Shown here: positions 45,429 to 53,135 of the stretch, piece after piece
How positions within the stretch are numbered: the first letter of the stretch is position 1
Layout: each line of letters opens with the position of its first letter
Origin: Hyphomicrobiales bacterium
GTDB taxonomy: Bacteria; Pseudomonadota; Alphaproteobacteria; Rhizobiales; Beijerinckiaceae
NCBI GenBank assembly: GCA_947455025.1
Contig: CANGLU010000006.1
Coordinates: forward strand, 1-64,000
Direction: 5' to 3'
Length of the DNA stretch: 64,000 bases
The notes under the pieces: model-generated
The model's input: the letters and a program-made list of their open reading frames with translations, nothing else
Database searches by the model: none
What the model was told of the DNA's origin: nothing
Position numbers and translations under genes: made by a program

Positions 45429-45850
45429 TGACACTTGTCCTTGATGCGTCGGTGGCTTCCCGATGGCTTTCAAAAGATGACAGCGAGCGTGATATAGCCT
45501 ATGCAAACGCGGTTCTCGAAAGACTAACATTGCCGACAGAACGCGCTCATGTACCGTGTCACTGGTCACTCGAAATTGCGAATGTCGCCATACGTGGGGA
45601 GCGTCTAGGATATATTGAGGGCAGTATGATCGAACTCTTCTTGGAACTCCTTGAAGATATCGATTTTCAAATTGACCTCGAAGCCAGTACACGTGCCATA
45701 ACCGATCTAATGGAATTGGCACGGTTCTATCGCCTTACCCCTTACGATGCCGCCTATCTCGAACTCGCGATGCGCCTTTCGGTACCTTTAGCAACCCTAG
45801 ACAAAGATTTGCGCCGTGCGGCTGAAAAAGCCGGCGTAGCGCTCACATAA
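45428..45850 (+). CDS. vapC: VapC-type PIN-domain toxin
   Basis: 140 residues, a PIN-domain ribonuclease, the partner of the preceding antitoxin. Acidic catalytic residues are in LVLDASVASRWLSKDD (first Asp), HWSLEIANVAIRGERLG (Glu), LTPYDAAYLELAMRLSVPLATLDKDLRRAAEKAGV (Asp and further Asp). VapC toxins usually cut a specific tRNA or the sarcin-ricin loop; the target here is unknown. All active-site residues look intact. A terminator follows at 45851. Confidence 0.92.
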   Translation: MTLVLDASVASRWLSKDDSERDIAYANAVLERLTLPTERAHVPCHWSLEIANVAIRGERLGYIEGSMIELFLELLEDIDFQIDLEASTRAITDLMELARFYRLTPYDAAYLELAMRLSVPLATLDKDLRRAAEKAGVALT

Positions 45851-45878
45851 AAAAGGCCGGGTTTTCCCGGCCTTTCCA
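45851..45878. terminator. bidirectional terminator between vapC and the omega-aminotransferase gene
   Basis: AAAGGCCGGG-TTTT-CCCGGCCTTT with A's before it and TCC after it; the minus-strand reading ends in six T. It serves the convergent genes on both sides, more strongly the minus-strand one. Confidence 0.88.
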
Positions 45879-45904
45879 ATCTTGCCTGATACAAGCAATG
45901 CGCG

Positions 45905-47257
45905 TTAAGCCACCGCCAAAATCACTTTCTTTACCTTGTCCAAAAGCTCGTCCATCTCATTATCGGTCATGATCAAAGGCGGCGTCAATGCCAGCGTATC
46001 AGCGGTAATGCGGATCATGATGCCATGGTCGCGGAAGCCTTTATCCATGGCGTCATAAGCACGTTTTCCAACGCCATCGGGATGCGGCGCAAGATCAATC
46101 GCAGCGACCAAACCAATCGTTCGAATATCTACGACATTCGGCAGAGGTTGAAGCGTCGACATCAACGCATCCATCCAGGCCTGCTCGCGCTTTCTGGTCT
46201 TTTCGAACAAATCTTCTTCCCGATACAGATCAAGCGTCGCAAGGGCTGCCGCAGCGGCCAGCGGATGGCCGGAATAGGTATAGCCATGGAACAGTTCAAT
46301 GGCGTGCTCTGGGCCCTTCATAAAGGCATCGTGAACCTGCTTACTCGCAATCACGCCACCCATCGGCACCGTTCCGGAATTTACCGCTTTGGCAAAGCAG
46401 ATAAAATCGGGCGTTACGCCAAACCGTTCAGCGGCAAAAGCATGACCCAAACGGCCAAAGCCCGAGATCACCTCGTCAAAGATCAGCAAAATATCGTGCT
46501 TGGTGCAGATTTCACGCAAGCGTTTCAGATAGCCTTTTGGTGGCGGCAAGACGCCCGTTGATCCGGCCATCGGTTCAACAATCACGGCCGCGATGGTCGA
46601 GGCATCGTGCAAGGTGATGATTCGCTCGAGGTCATCCGCCAAATGCGCGCCCCATTCTGGCTCGCCCTTGGTGAAGGCCTGCTCCTTCCGGTTGTAGGTA
46701 TGGGGCATATGGTCAACGCCCGTCAGCAAACCGCCAAAGAATTTCCGGTTGTTGACGATACCGCCGACGGAAATCCCGCCGAAGCCCACGCCATGGTAGC
46801 CGCGTTCCCGGCCGATAAGGCGGGTTTTGGAGCCCATTCCGCGTACATTCCAATAGGCCAGCGCCATTTTAAGCGCTGTATCGACCGCTTCAGACCCGGA
46901 ATTGCAGAAAAACACATGGTCAAGCGTATCGGGTGCCATCGCTGCAATGCGCGAGGCTAACGCAAAGGCAGTGGGGTGACCGAAGTTAAAAGAGGGCGAG
47001 AAATCAAGTTCTGCTGCCTGCTTTTGGATGGCATGGACAATAGAGTCACGGTTGTGTCCAGCGTTACAGCACCAAAGTCCCGCAGCGCTATCCATGATTT
47101 TCTTGCCTTCCGGCGTCAAATAATACATGTCTTTCGCCCCGGAAATCATTCGGGGATTTTTCTTAAAGGCACGATTTGCAGTAAAAGGTAACCACCAAGC
47201 CTCTAAATCATTCGGAACCGCATCGTGGCGGGAGGATTGATCAAATGCTAACGACAT
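45905..47257 (-). CDS. class III omega-aminotransferase, beta-alanine:pyruvate type
   Basis: About 450 residues from the ATG at 47257, which has GAAGAGG six bases upstream; the open frame reaches 47596 but the extension is not conserved. It opens EAWWLPFTANRAFKKNPRMISGAKDMYYLTPEGKK and has SAAGLWCCNAGHNRDSIVHAIQ, close to beta-alanine-pyruvate transaminases. LIFDEVISGFGRLGHAFAAERFGVTPDFICFAKAVNSGTVPMGGV contains the Asp and the Schiff-base Lys. FHGYTYSGHPLAAAAALATL follows. Such enzymes act on beta-alanine, taurine or other omega-amines. The plus-strand regulator-like gene is divergent. Confidence 0.92.
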   Translation of the reverse strand: MSLAFDQSSRHDAVPNDLEAWWLPFTANRAFKKNPRMISGAKDMYYLTPEGKKIMDSAAGLWCCNAGHNRDSIVHAIQKQAAELDFSPSFNFGHPTAFALASRIAAMAPDTLDHVFFCNSGSEAVDTALKMALAYWNVRGMGSKTRLIGRERGYHGVGFGGISVGGIVNNRKFFGGLLTGVDHMPHTYNRKEQAFTKGEPEWGAHLADDLERIITLHDASTIAAVIVEPMAGSTGVLPPPKGYLKRLREICTKHDILLIFDEVISGFGRLGHAFAAERFGVTPDFICFAKAVNSGTVPMGGVIASKQVHDAFMKGPEHAIELFHGYTYSGHPLAAAAALATLDLYREEDLFEKTRKREQAWMDALMSTLQPLPNVVDIRTIGLVAAIDLAPHPDGVGKRAYDAMDKGFRDHGIMIRITADTLALTPPLIMTDNEMDELLDKVKKVILAVA

Positions 47258-47438
47258 GGTGTACCTCTTCTTAAAATGTGTGTGCGTTGTGTAATCAGTA
47301 GTCTTTTCGGCGCGTATCCATCCTATCAGCGCTTGCCGGGCGCGGGAAGTCCTCCCTCTTTGCTCAAACGTAACACTCCGGTGTTGACGTCGAAAGCGCG
47401 AGAGGGGGACGCTGATATGGGCCGCAGGAATACGGAGT

Positions 47439-48845
47439 ATGCACGAACTCGAACCCGAAAAGGTCGAAAAGACAGAAGCCTTAGCGGCACTCGACAAAAT
47501 ACTCGCGTCTGAGGAATTTGCCGCCTCGCCCCAGCTCGCTTCGTTTTTAACCTTCTCGGTTCGCCGCACGCTTGATGGCCAAGGCCCCGCGCTCAAAGCC
47601 TATACCATCGCGACAGAAGTCTTAAGCCGCCCGCCAACTTTTGATCCCCAAAATGATCCGATTGTCCGCGTCGAAGCCACCCGCTTAAGACGCGCCATTG
47701 ATCGGTATTATGCCAATGACGGTGCCGGAGACGATCTCAAAATCACAATGCCGCGAGGCGGATATTCCGTCACCTTTAACAAACCCAAGGCTGGGCACGA
47801 GACGGCGCGACCAGGCAAACCGGATAAAGCCCCACGCGAAAAGCGTACCTTTAGTCTTAAGATGCCGCTGATTATGATGGCACTCTTTATTGCAACAACG
47901 GCAGCCGCGACCATCATTTGGAAAGATCGATTGAATATTTTTGCGGAACGGTCCAATCCCGCAACAAGCACAACAAGCGCGCCTAGCAACGAGCCTGCAA
48001 CGCTTTCCCTGCCAACCCCATCGAAAGCGACGGGTGCACCAAAGCTTGCCTATTGGAAACCACGTCTAGCAGCCTTTTCCGTTTCAACCGATTCAACCGC
48101 GACTAATCTGATGCACGAGATCGGCGATATCCTTTCGCACTTCGATGGCATGATGGTTTTTGACGAAACCGCGATGGTCGATCAGATTGCCGATGATTTA
48201 TATCAACTCGATGGGCGCGCTAAATCCGGCAAACCCGATCAGATCGATATCCGCTTGATTCACACCGCCTCCCATCGCACCGCCTTTGTTCGAACCATCA
48301 CCCTGCCAAAGGATGAAGATGCCACACAAGAATTGGCCAAAAAAATCGCCATCTTGATCGGTGGCCGTGACGGCATAGTCATCACCGATCCCTTGCCGGC
48401 ACGAACCGATGAGCTCACAAAACCCATTAATCCGCGGACCTGTCTTTCGGTCACCAACGCGGCCATCCGCAGTCAGGATGCAGGCCTCATGATAACCGCC
48501 CGTGCATGCCTTGATGACATGCTTAAGCAAGCCTCCAACAGTTCCATGTTGCTGTCGTTTTCGGCTGATCTCAGGCGGCTGGAAAAACAGGGTGACGCAG
48601 CCCTAGCGGAAAAGGAAGCGCAATTGGCGCTTGCGCTCGACCCGCATAATGTTCGCGCCATGCATGTCTTGAGCGAACTTGTTGACGCCAACAATCCGGG
48701 CTTGGCCCTGAGGCTAGGCGATATGGCCGTTGATCTGAATCCTTATGATCCGGTGATCTCGCAAGCCCAAGCCAAGCGGTTGCGCGCCGCTGGCCTGACA
48801 GGAAGAGCGGACAGGCTTCAGGCTGAACTGTTCGGCGTTGAATAA
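47439..48845 (+). CDS. single-pass membrane protein with winged-helix-like N-terminus and TPR-like C-terminus
   Basis: 468 residues, AGGA nine bases upstream of the ATG. Residues about 20-115 (SPQLASFLTFSVRRTLDGQG, LKAYTIATEVLSRPPTFDPQ, DPIVRVEATRLRRAIDRYYANDG) match the N-terminal domain often fused to TPR or adenylate-cyclase proteins in alphaproteobacteria; it resembles a wHTH. A membrane segment (PLIMMALFIATTAAATII) lies at about 147-164. A TolB-like periplasmic region and a C-terminal part (LALALDPHNVRAMHVLSELVD, LGDMAVDLNPYDPVIS) with TPR-like repeats follow. A membrane-bound regulator is suggested. Targets unknown. Confidence 0.8.
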   Translation: MHELEPEKVEKTEALAALDKILASEEFAASPQLASFLTFSVRRTLDGQGPALKAYTIATEVLSRPPTFDPQNDPIVRVEATRLRRAIDRYYANDGAGDDLKITMPRGGYSVTFNKPKAGHETARPGKPDKAPREKRTFSLKMPLIMMALFIATTAAATIIWKDRLNIFAERSNPATSTTSAPSNEPATLSLPTPSKATGAPKLAYWKPRLAAFSVSTDSTATNLMHEIGDILSHFDGMMVFDETAMVDQIADDLYQLDGRAKSGKPDQIDIRLIHTASHRTAFVRTITLPKDEDATQELAKKIAILIGGRDGIVITDPLPARTDELTKPINPRTCLSVTNAAIRSQDAGLMITARACLDDMLKQASNSSMLLSFSADLRRLEKQGDAALAEKEAQLALALDPHNVRAMHVLSELVDANNPGLALRLGDMAVDLNPYDPVISQAQAKRLRAAGLTGRADRLQAELFGVE

Positions 48846-48851
48846 AGCACA

Positions 48852-49070
48852 CTAGGCCGCAAGCTGCGCCGCATAGCCCGATTTTGAGACCGCCTGCGCC
48901 AAATCCTGCGCTGCGACAACCGTCACGGCCTCAACCCGGCCCGAGCTTGAATCAATCTCGACCTCGGCGGTCGGATCGGCCTTACGGATAACCCGCTTAA
49001 CGGCTTCAACACATCCGCCGCACGTCATGCCTTCGACGTTTAAGACAATTTTTTTGGGAGAATTGGACAT
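48852..49070 (-). CDS. heavy-metal-associated (HMA) copper-chaperone-like protein
   Basis: 72 residues of the CopZ/Atx1 ferredoxin-like fold. The metal-binding loop is VEGMTCGGCVEAVKRVI (MTCGGC, the usual MxCxxC). The family delivers Cu(I) to P-type ATPases and regulators. No copper ATPase is nearby. It ends 7 bases after the stop of the convergent regulator-like gene. Confidence 0.88.
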   Translation of the reverse strand: MSNSPKKIVLNVEGMTCGGCVEAVKRVIRKADPTAEVEIDSSSGRVEAVTVVAAQDLAQAVSKSGYAAQLAA

Positions 49071-49204
49071 TTCAGTTCCTCACAACCCAATGAAGGTGCG
49101 TTTTAGTTTACGTTACGCTATCTTACATCGTCGAATCACTTCGATTTCAGATGACAGCGCTTCTTTTAATAATGGCTTCTTGTTGGTGATGTGCAAGGCA
49201 CGGA

Positions 49205-50518
49205 ATGAAATTAAACCTACCCTTCCTTTCAAAGCCATCTGAAAATACGCTGGTCAGTCTGGTCTTTGCAGCCATTTTTATAACAGGCTTAGGGATCTTT
49301 TCGCTCTCGGCATCGGTTATTGTGTCATCGGCCTTTTTGGCCGTTTCGTCTCTGGCCGCCTATACCGTCGCCAAGCAACGCAACGAGTCCCGCGCCGATA
49401 TCCGCCCCGAGGTGATCGACCCTCTTTTTCGCCGTCTCGCCGCCGTCGAAGGTAGCGTTAAGGACATGGAAACAAAGCTATCCTCGATGGACGGTGCCAT
49501 CCAGACCCAAGTGACGCGGCAAATGGAGCCTCTGGTCCATACGATTCAATTATTGGCCGATATAATTGATCAACAAAATCATCGCCCGTCGGTCCAAGCT
49601 CCTGCGGAACCGCAGTCTGTTAAAGCACCCTCGATAAACCCGTTGCAGCAAAAGCGCGTTGAGGCTGTTATTCGCGACAATCTTCAATCCGGTCGACTTG
49701 TTACGAAAACCCGAGATATCGTTGCCCTTCCAACAGCGCGTCCCGCCTATCGCATCCTCGACGCCCAGCTTGAACATCAGCTCGCCAAGCCGCTCGGCGA
49801 AGCGGGTTTAAGGGAGCAAAGCCTCGGATCATCGCTCATTCAACTGTTTGACCGCGTGCGCTTTGCCCATGCGTTCGAATACGCTACCCAGCTCGCTATG
49901 GCCGCCGATAGTCCGGTGCTTGTTTGCCCGCTGACGCTTGAAACGCTTGATGATGAAAAAGCAGGCGTTGAAATTGCGGATTTGCTGAGCCGCAGGCCTG
50001 CCATCGCCAAACGCCTTTGCTTTTTATTGAACGAAGACGCACTGTTTCTTGACGCCGGAACTGCCGGTCAAACGATGCGGAGCCTGCTGCGCGCCGGATG
50101 TCGATTTGCCTTTGAACTCAAAAACGACATTCGCATTGATCCCTTTATTCTGCAAAGCCGCGGCGTGTCGCTTTTGTTAGCTCCCGCTTCGATTATTTTG
50201 GCCGCACGCGACGGCAAAATCCTCAGCGATATCGACCCCGTCGATCTTGTTCATTTGCTCGATCGGCACGATATCGATCTCGGCATTTCTAACCTCACCA
50301 CCGATATCGAACTTCGGGACATTCGCTCTTTGGGCATTAATCTGATCATGCGGTCCTCCGAGCCGGACAACCGTCAACGGGTCGTCAAAATGCGGCCCGA
50401 GCCCACCAGATCATCCACCCGTCTACCCCGCGTTCAAGAACCCGCCAGCGTTCGCAATGACCCCATCCATCTTGAACCAGAGCCGCTAAAAGCGCGATTA
50501 CGGCGCATGTCGGCTTGA
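49205..50518 (+). CDS. TipF-like degenerate EAL-domain membrane protein
   Basis: 437 residues. Two membrane segments lie at about 15-55, then a coiled-coil-like stretch (RRLAAVEGSVKDMETKLSSMDGAIQ) and an EAL-like domain at about 150-400. That domain shows LDAQLEHQLAKPLGEAG, RVRFAHAFEYATQLAMAADSPVLVCPLTLETLDDEKAG, and LSRRPAIAKRLCFLLNED. Its catalytic motifs (EAL/EVL, the ExN Mg-binding residues and the KxD) are absent, so it should not be a phosphodiesterase. Caulobacter TipF has the same order and acts in flagellum placement through c-di-GMP binding. A localisation role is inferred. The HAD gene is downstream. Confidence 0.7.
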   Translation: MKLNLPFLSKPSENTLVSLVFAAIFITGLGIFSLSASVIVSSAFLAVSSLAAYTVAKQRNESRADIRPEVIDPLFRRLAAVEGSVKDMETKLSSMDGAIQTQVTRQMEPLVHTIQLLADIIDQQNHRPSVQAPAEPQSVKAPSINPLQQKRVEAVIRDNLQSGRLVTKTRDIVALPTARPAYRILDAQLEHQLAKPLGEAGLREQSLGSSLIQLFDRVRFAHAFEYATQLAMAADSPVLVCPLTLETLDDEKAGVEIADLLSRRPAIAKRLCFLLNEDALFLDAGTAGQTMRSLLRAGCRFAFELKNDIRIDPFILQSRGVSLLLAPASIILAARDGKILSDIDPVDLVHLLDRHDIDLGISNLTTDIELRDIRSLGINLIMRSSEPDNRQRVVKMRPEPTRSSTRLPRVQEPASVRNDPIHLEPEPLKARLRRMSA

Positions 50519-50581
50519 CAGCCAAGCGCGTCCGGTCGATAGCCGCCTAACCCTCATTCGAGCAGCAGCGGCGGTTGGACA

Positions 50582-51460
50582 ATGACCATTACTTCCCAAA
50601 CACCTGTCATTCTTGGCGGAATTTCGTCAATCGCCACGCAATATGACGTGATTTTATGTGATATTTGGGGCGTTCTGCACAATGGCTTGAAAGCCTATGC
50701 TTCGGCGAGCGATGCCCTCACGCGTTACCGCGAACAAGGCGGTAAAGTCATCCTCGTGTCCAATGCGCCCCGTCCGGCGCTTGATGTCGTTGGGCTTCTG
50801 GATGGCATGGGTGTCCTGCGTTCCGCCTATGACGGCATTGTTACATCGGGCGATGTCACGCGCTCCATGCTCTCGGAAGGCACGTGGAAAACCTATTATT
50901 GGCTCGGCCCAAAGCGGGATGGCGGATTGTTTCACGGTCTGCCCATCGCATCAGCCGAACTCGAAAGCGCTGACGTCATTGTCTGCACCGGACTGTTTGA
51001 CGACGCCACCGAAACACCCGATGATTACCGCGATTTTATTGCCAAAGCGCGCCGCCTCAATCTGCCCTTCTTATGCGCCAATCCCGACATTCTCGTCGAA
51101 CGCGGCGGCGATCTGATTTATTGCGCGGGCGCTATCGCAGGTCTGTATGAAACCGCAGGCGGTGAAACGCTTTATTCTGGCAAGCCCTATCGCCCCATCT
51201 ACAAAGCCGCACTTCAAGTCGCCGCTTCGCTTCTAAAGCGCGAGCCTGATCTGTCGCGAACCTTGATGGTGGGCGATGCCATTCGCACCGATGTTGCAGG
51301 CGCCAATGGCATGGGTTGCGATTCCCTTTTTGTGCTGCGCGGCATCCACATGCATGAATTGGGGCTCGATCAAGGCGCCCTCAATGACGGTAGCTTTGCG
51401 GCCTTTATCGAACGTTCGGCGTTTAAGCCAACCCATGCGATCGATACCTTAGCCTGGTAG
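50582..51460 (+). CDS. TIGR01459 family HAD-type hydrolase (HAD-IIA)
   Basis: 292 residues. HAD motif I is VILCDIWGVLHNGLKAYASA (the nucleophile Asp and the following acid at +2 are IW-flanked: DIWGV). Motif II is LVSNAPRPALDV. The later GKPYRPIYKAAL contains the catalytic Lys, and MVGDAIRTDVAGANGMGCDSLFVLRGI is motif IV. The usual second Asp of DxD reads Trp two residues after the nucleophile (DIW), which is normal for the TIGR01459 group. The group is alphaproteobacteria-enriched and its substrate is unknown. Part of the conserved block with ribF and ileS. Confidence 0.9.
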   Translation: MTITSQTPVILGGISSIATQYDVILCDIWGVLHNGLKAYASASDALTRYREQGGKVILVSNAPRPALDVVGLLDGMGVLRSAYDGIVTSGDVTRSMLSEGTWKTYYWLGPKRDGGLFHGLPIASAELESADVIVCTGLFDDATETPDDYRDFIAKARRLNLPFLCANPDILVERGGDLIYCAGAIAGLYETAGGETLYSGKPYRPIYKAALQVAASLLKREPDLSRTLMVGDAIRTDVAGANGMGCDSLFVLRGIHMHELGLDQGALNDGSFAAFIERSAFKPTHAIDTLAW

Positions 51461-51461
51461 C

Positions 51462-51851
51462 CTATCGGTTAAATTTAAGCGCTTCCAATTTCGAGGCCAA
51501 AACCTGTGTTGAAAACGGCGCGATGGCATAGGCGTTAACGCCTGCATCCATCGCTTCGAAAAACAGTTTCGGCTCGGGATCCGTGGTCACCACAAGCACC
51601 GGCATTTCCGCGAGCGTTGGATCGCTCCTGACCGTTCGCAGCAATTCATCACCGCTCATCGGCTCCATCTGCCACTCGGTCAACAAAATATCAGGCTTCA
51701 CCTCGCGCAGCCGCGCAAGACCATCCACCGGGTTCGAGACGCTTTCAATTTGCACAATCCCGATTTCACCCAGCATGCGCTTTAAGACAGGCGTTGCCGT
51801 CTCTTTCGGATCAAGAATCAAAACCGAAAACGTTGGATCCAATCGCACCAT
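51462..51851 (-). CDS. degenerate CheY-like receiver protein
   Basis: 129 residues, only a receiver fold (FSVLILDPKETATPVLKRML, then KPDILLTEWQMEPMSGDELL, VVTTDPE, NAYAIAPFSTQVLASKLEAL). The position of the phospho-acceptor Asp57 of CheY is Glu59 (TEWQM). The Lys109 position is Ala111 (IAPF). The Asp pair of the acidic pocket reads Asp14-Pro15. Thr89 is kept. The domain cannot be phosphorylated in the normal way, and the Glu may mimic the active state. A very strong AGGAGG site is upstream. A 15-bp palindrome lies in the intergenic region with ribF. Confidence 0.88.
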   Translation of the reverse strand: MVRLDPTFSVLILDPKETATPVLKRMLGEIGIVQIESVSNPVDGLARLREVKPDILLTEWQMEPMSGDELLRTVRSDPTLAEMPVLVVTTDPEPKLFFEAMDAGVNAYAIAPFSTQVLASKLEALKFNR

Positions 51852-51978
51852 ATCATCCCTCCTCGTCGACTACAGAAACGAACCTGTAGACAGGGAGCGG
51901 TAAAGCAAGGCCCGTTCTTTTTATTCAAATTCTATGGATGCCCATACCAAAGAAACATGCGCGAGCCCCTTGACCCGC

Positions 51979-51993
51979 GGCGTCTCAGACGCC
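51979..51993. promoter_or_regulatory. 15-bp palindrome between the receiver gene and ribF
   Basis: GGCGTCT-C-AGACGCC, a perfect dyad in the divergent promoter region, about 50 bases before ribF. Candidate operator. Confidence 0.45.
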
Positions 51994-52039
51994 ACCGTCC
52001 GCCGCGATTATGATTTGAAATGCCCGGCCACTGGTTCCA

Positions 52040-53041
52040 ATGTCTGATTCCGTCTCTTCTCATGGCCAAAAGGCCTCCCGATTGACCGTTTGGCGGGGAG
52101 ATGGCGCTTTGCCCGCGGCTTTGGCGCATCCGGTCGTCGTCATCGGCAATTTTGACGGTCTGCACCGCGGCCACCGTGCTGTCATTGAGGCAGGACGCAC
52201 GCTGGCCTTAAAATTGGGCCGCCCGCTGGCGGTTTTAACCTTCGATCCGCACCCGAGAAGCTATTTCCGTCCTGACGAACCCGTATTTCGCCTGACGCCC
52301 GACCCTTTAAAAGCCGCCATTTTGGCTCATTGGGGCGTCGACGGGCTTATGATTTTGAGCTTTGACGCCGCCATGGCCGCAACAACGGCCGAAGATTTCG
52401 TTGAAAAGACGCTTTTTGGCGCGATGGATGCCTCTGGCGTCGCCATCGGCCATGATTTTCACTTTGGTAAGGGGCGACAGGGCTCACCCCATTTCATCGC
52501 CGAACGCGCCACAGCGAAAGGCCGCGCCGCCGTCATCGTTCCGCCACTCACCGCCTTTGACGAGCCCGTCTCCTCAACCGCGATCCGCACCGCCTTGGCC
52601 GAGGGCGATCTGCCCCATGCCAATCATTTGTTAGGCTACCGCTATCTGTTTCAAGCGGAAGTCCGCCATGGCGAGAAAATCGGCCGCACGCTGGGTTTTC
52701 CAACCGCAAACCTGCGTTTACCGCCCGAAAACAGCCTGATGGAGGGCATTTATGCCGTACGCGTCGAGGTCGACGGCACGGTTCATGATGGCGTCGCCAG
52801 CTTCGGCCGCCGCCCCACTTTCGACAATGGCGCGCCCTTGTTTGAAATCTGGCTGATGGATTTCTCGGGCGATCTCTATGGCAAAACGCTCAATGTCGAA
52901 TGCGTCCAACGCCAGCGCGGCGAGCTGAAATTTGATAGCGTCGAGGCCTTGATCGAGCAAATGCACCGGGATGCTGTCGACGCAAAGGCGATTTTGGCAG
53001 CCCCTCCGGCACCGGAAGCACCGAGCCTGCTGCCGCTCTGA
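52040..53041 (+). CDS. ribF: bifunctional riboflavin kinase/FAD synthetase
   Basis: Makes FMN from riboflavin and FAD from FMN. 333 residues. The N-terminal FAD-synthetase half has VVVIGNFDGLHRGHRAVIEAGR with the nucleotidyltransferase HxGH-like GLHRGH, then AVLTFDPHPRSYFRPDEPVFRLT and DFHFGKGRQGSPHFI. The riboflavin-kinase half has GEKIGRTLGFPTANLRLP, then EGIYAVRVEVDGTVHDGVASFGRRPTFDNG and RGELKFDSVEALIEQMHRD. No RFN riboswitch was seen upstream. Conserved alphaproteobacterial neighbour of ileS. Confidence 0.95.
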   Translation: MSDSVSSHGQKASRLTVWRGDGALPAALAHPVVVIGNFDGLHRGHRAVIEAGRTLALKLGRPLAVLTFDPHPRSYFRPDEPVFRLTPDPLKAAILAHWGVDGLMILSFDAAMAATTAEDFVEKTLFGAMDASGVAIGHDFHFGKGRQGSPHFIAERATAKGRAAVIVPPLTAFDEPVSSTAIRTALAEGDLPHANHLLGYRYLFQAEVRHGEKIGRTLGFPTANLRLPPENSLMEGIYAVRVEVDGTVHDGVASFGRRPTFDNGAPLFEIWLMDFSGDLYGKTLNVECVQRQRGELKFDSVEALIEQMHRDAVDAKAILAAPPAPEAPSLLPL

Positions 53042-53135
53042 CGTTTTCTTCATCAGATTATGGCTTCTTAAACCAGAATGCGCTATTCGGCTGGTCTCGA
53101 TTTCTCTGACGCCTGCCCGTGAGTAGCCCAAAGCC

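Noticed and set aside
47258-47596. N-terminal extension of the omega-aminotransferase
   Set aside because: The extension reads antisense to the divergent regulator gene and lacks conservation; the ATG at 47257 has a good ribosome-binding site.
51852-52039. FMN riboswitch before ribF
   Set aside because: The conserved RFN blocks are not present; only a short palindrome was found.
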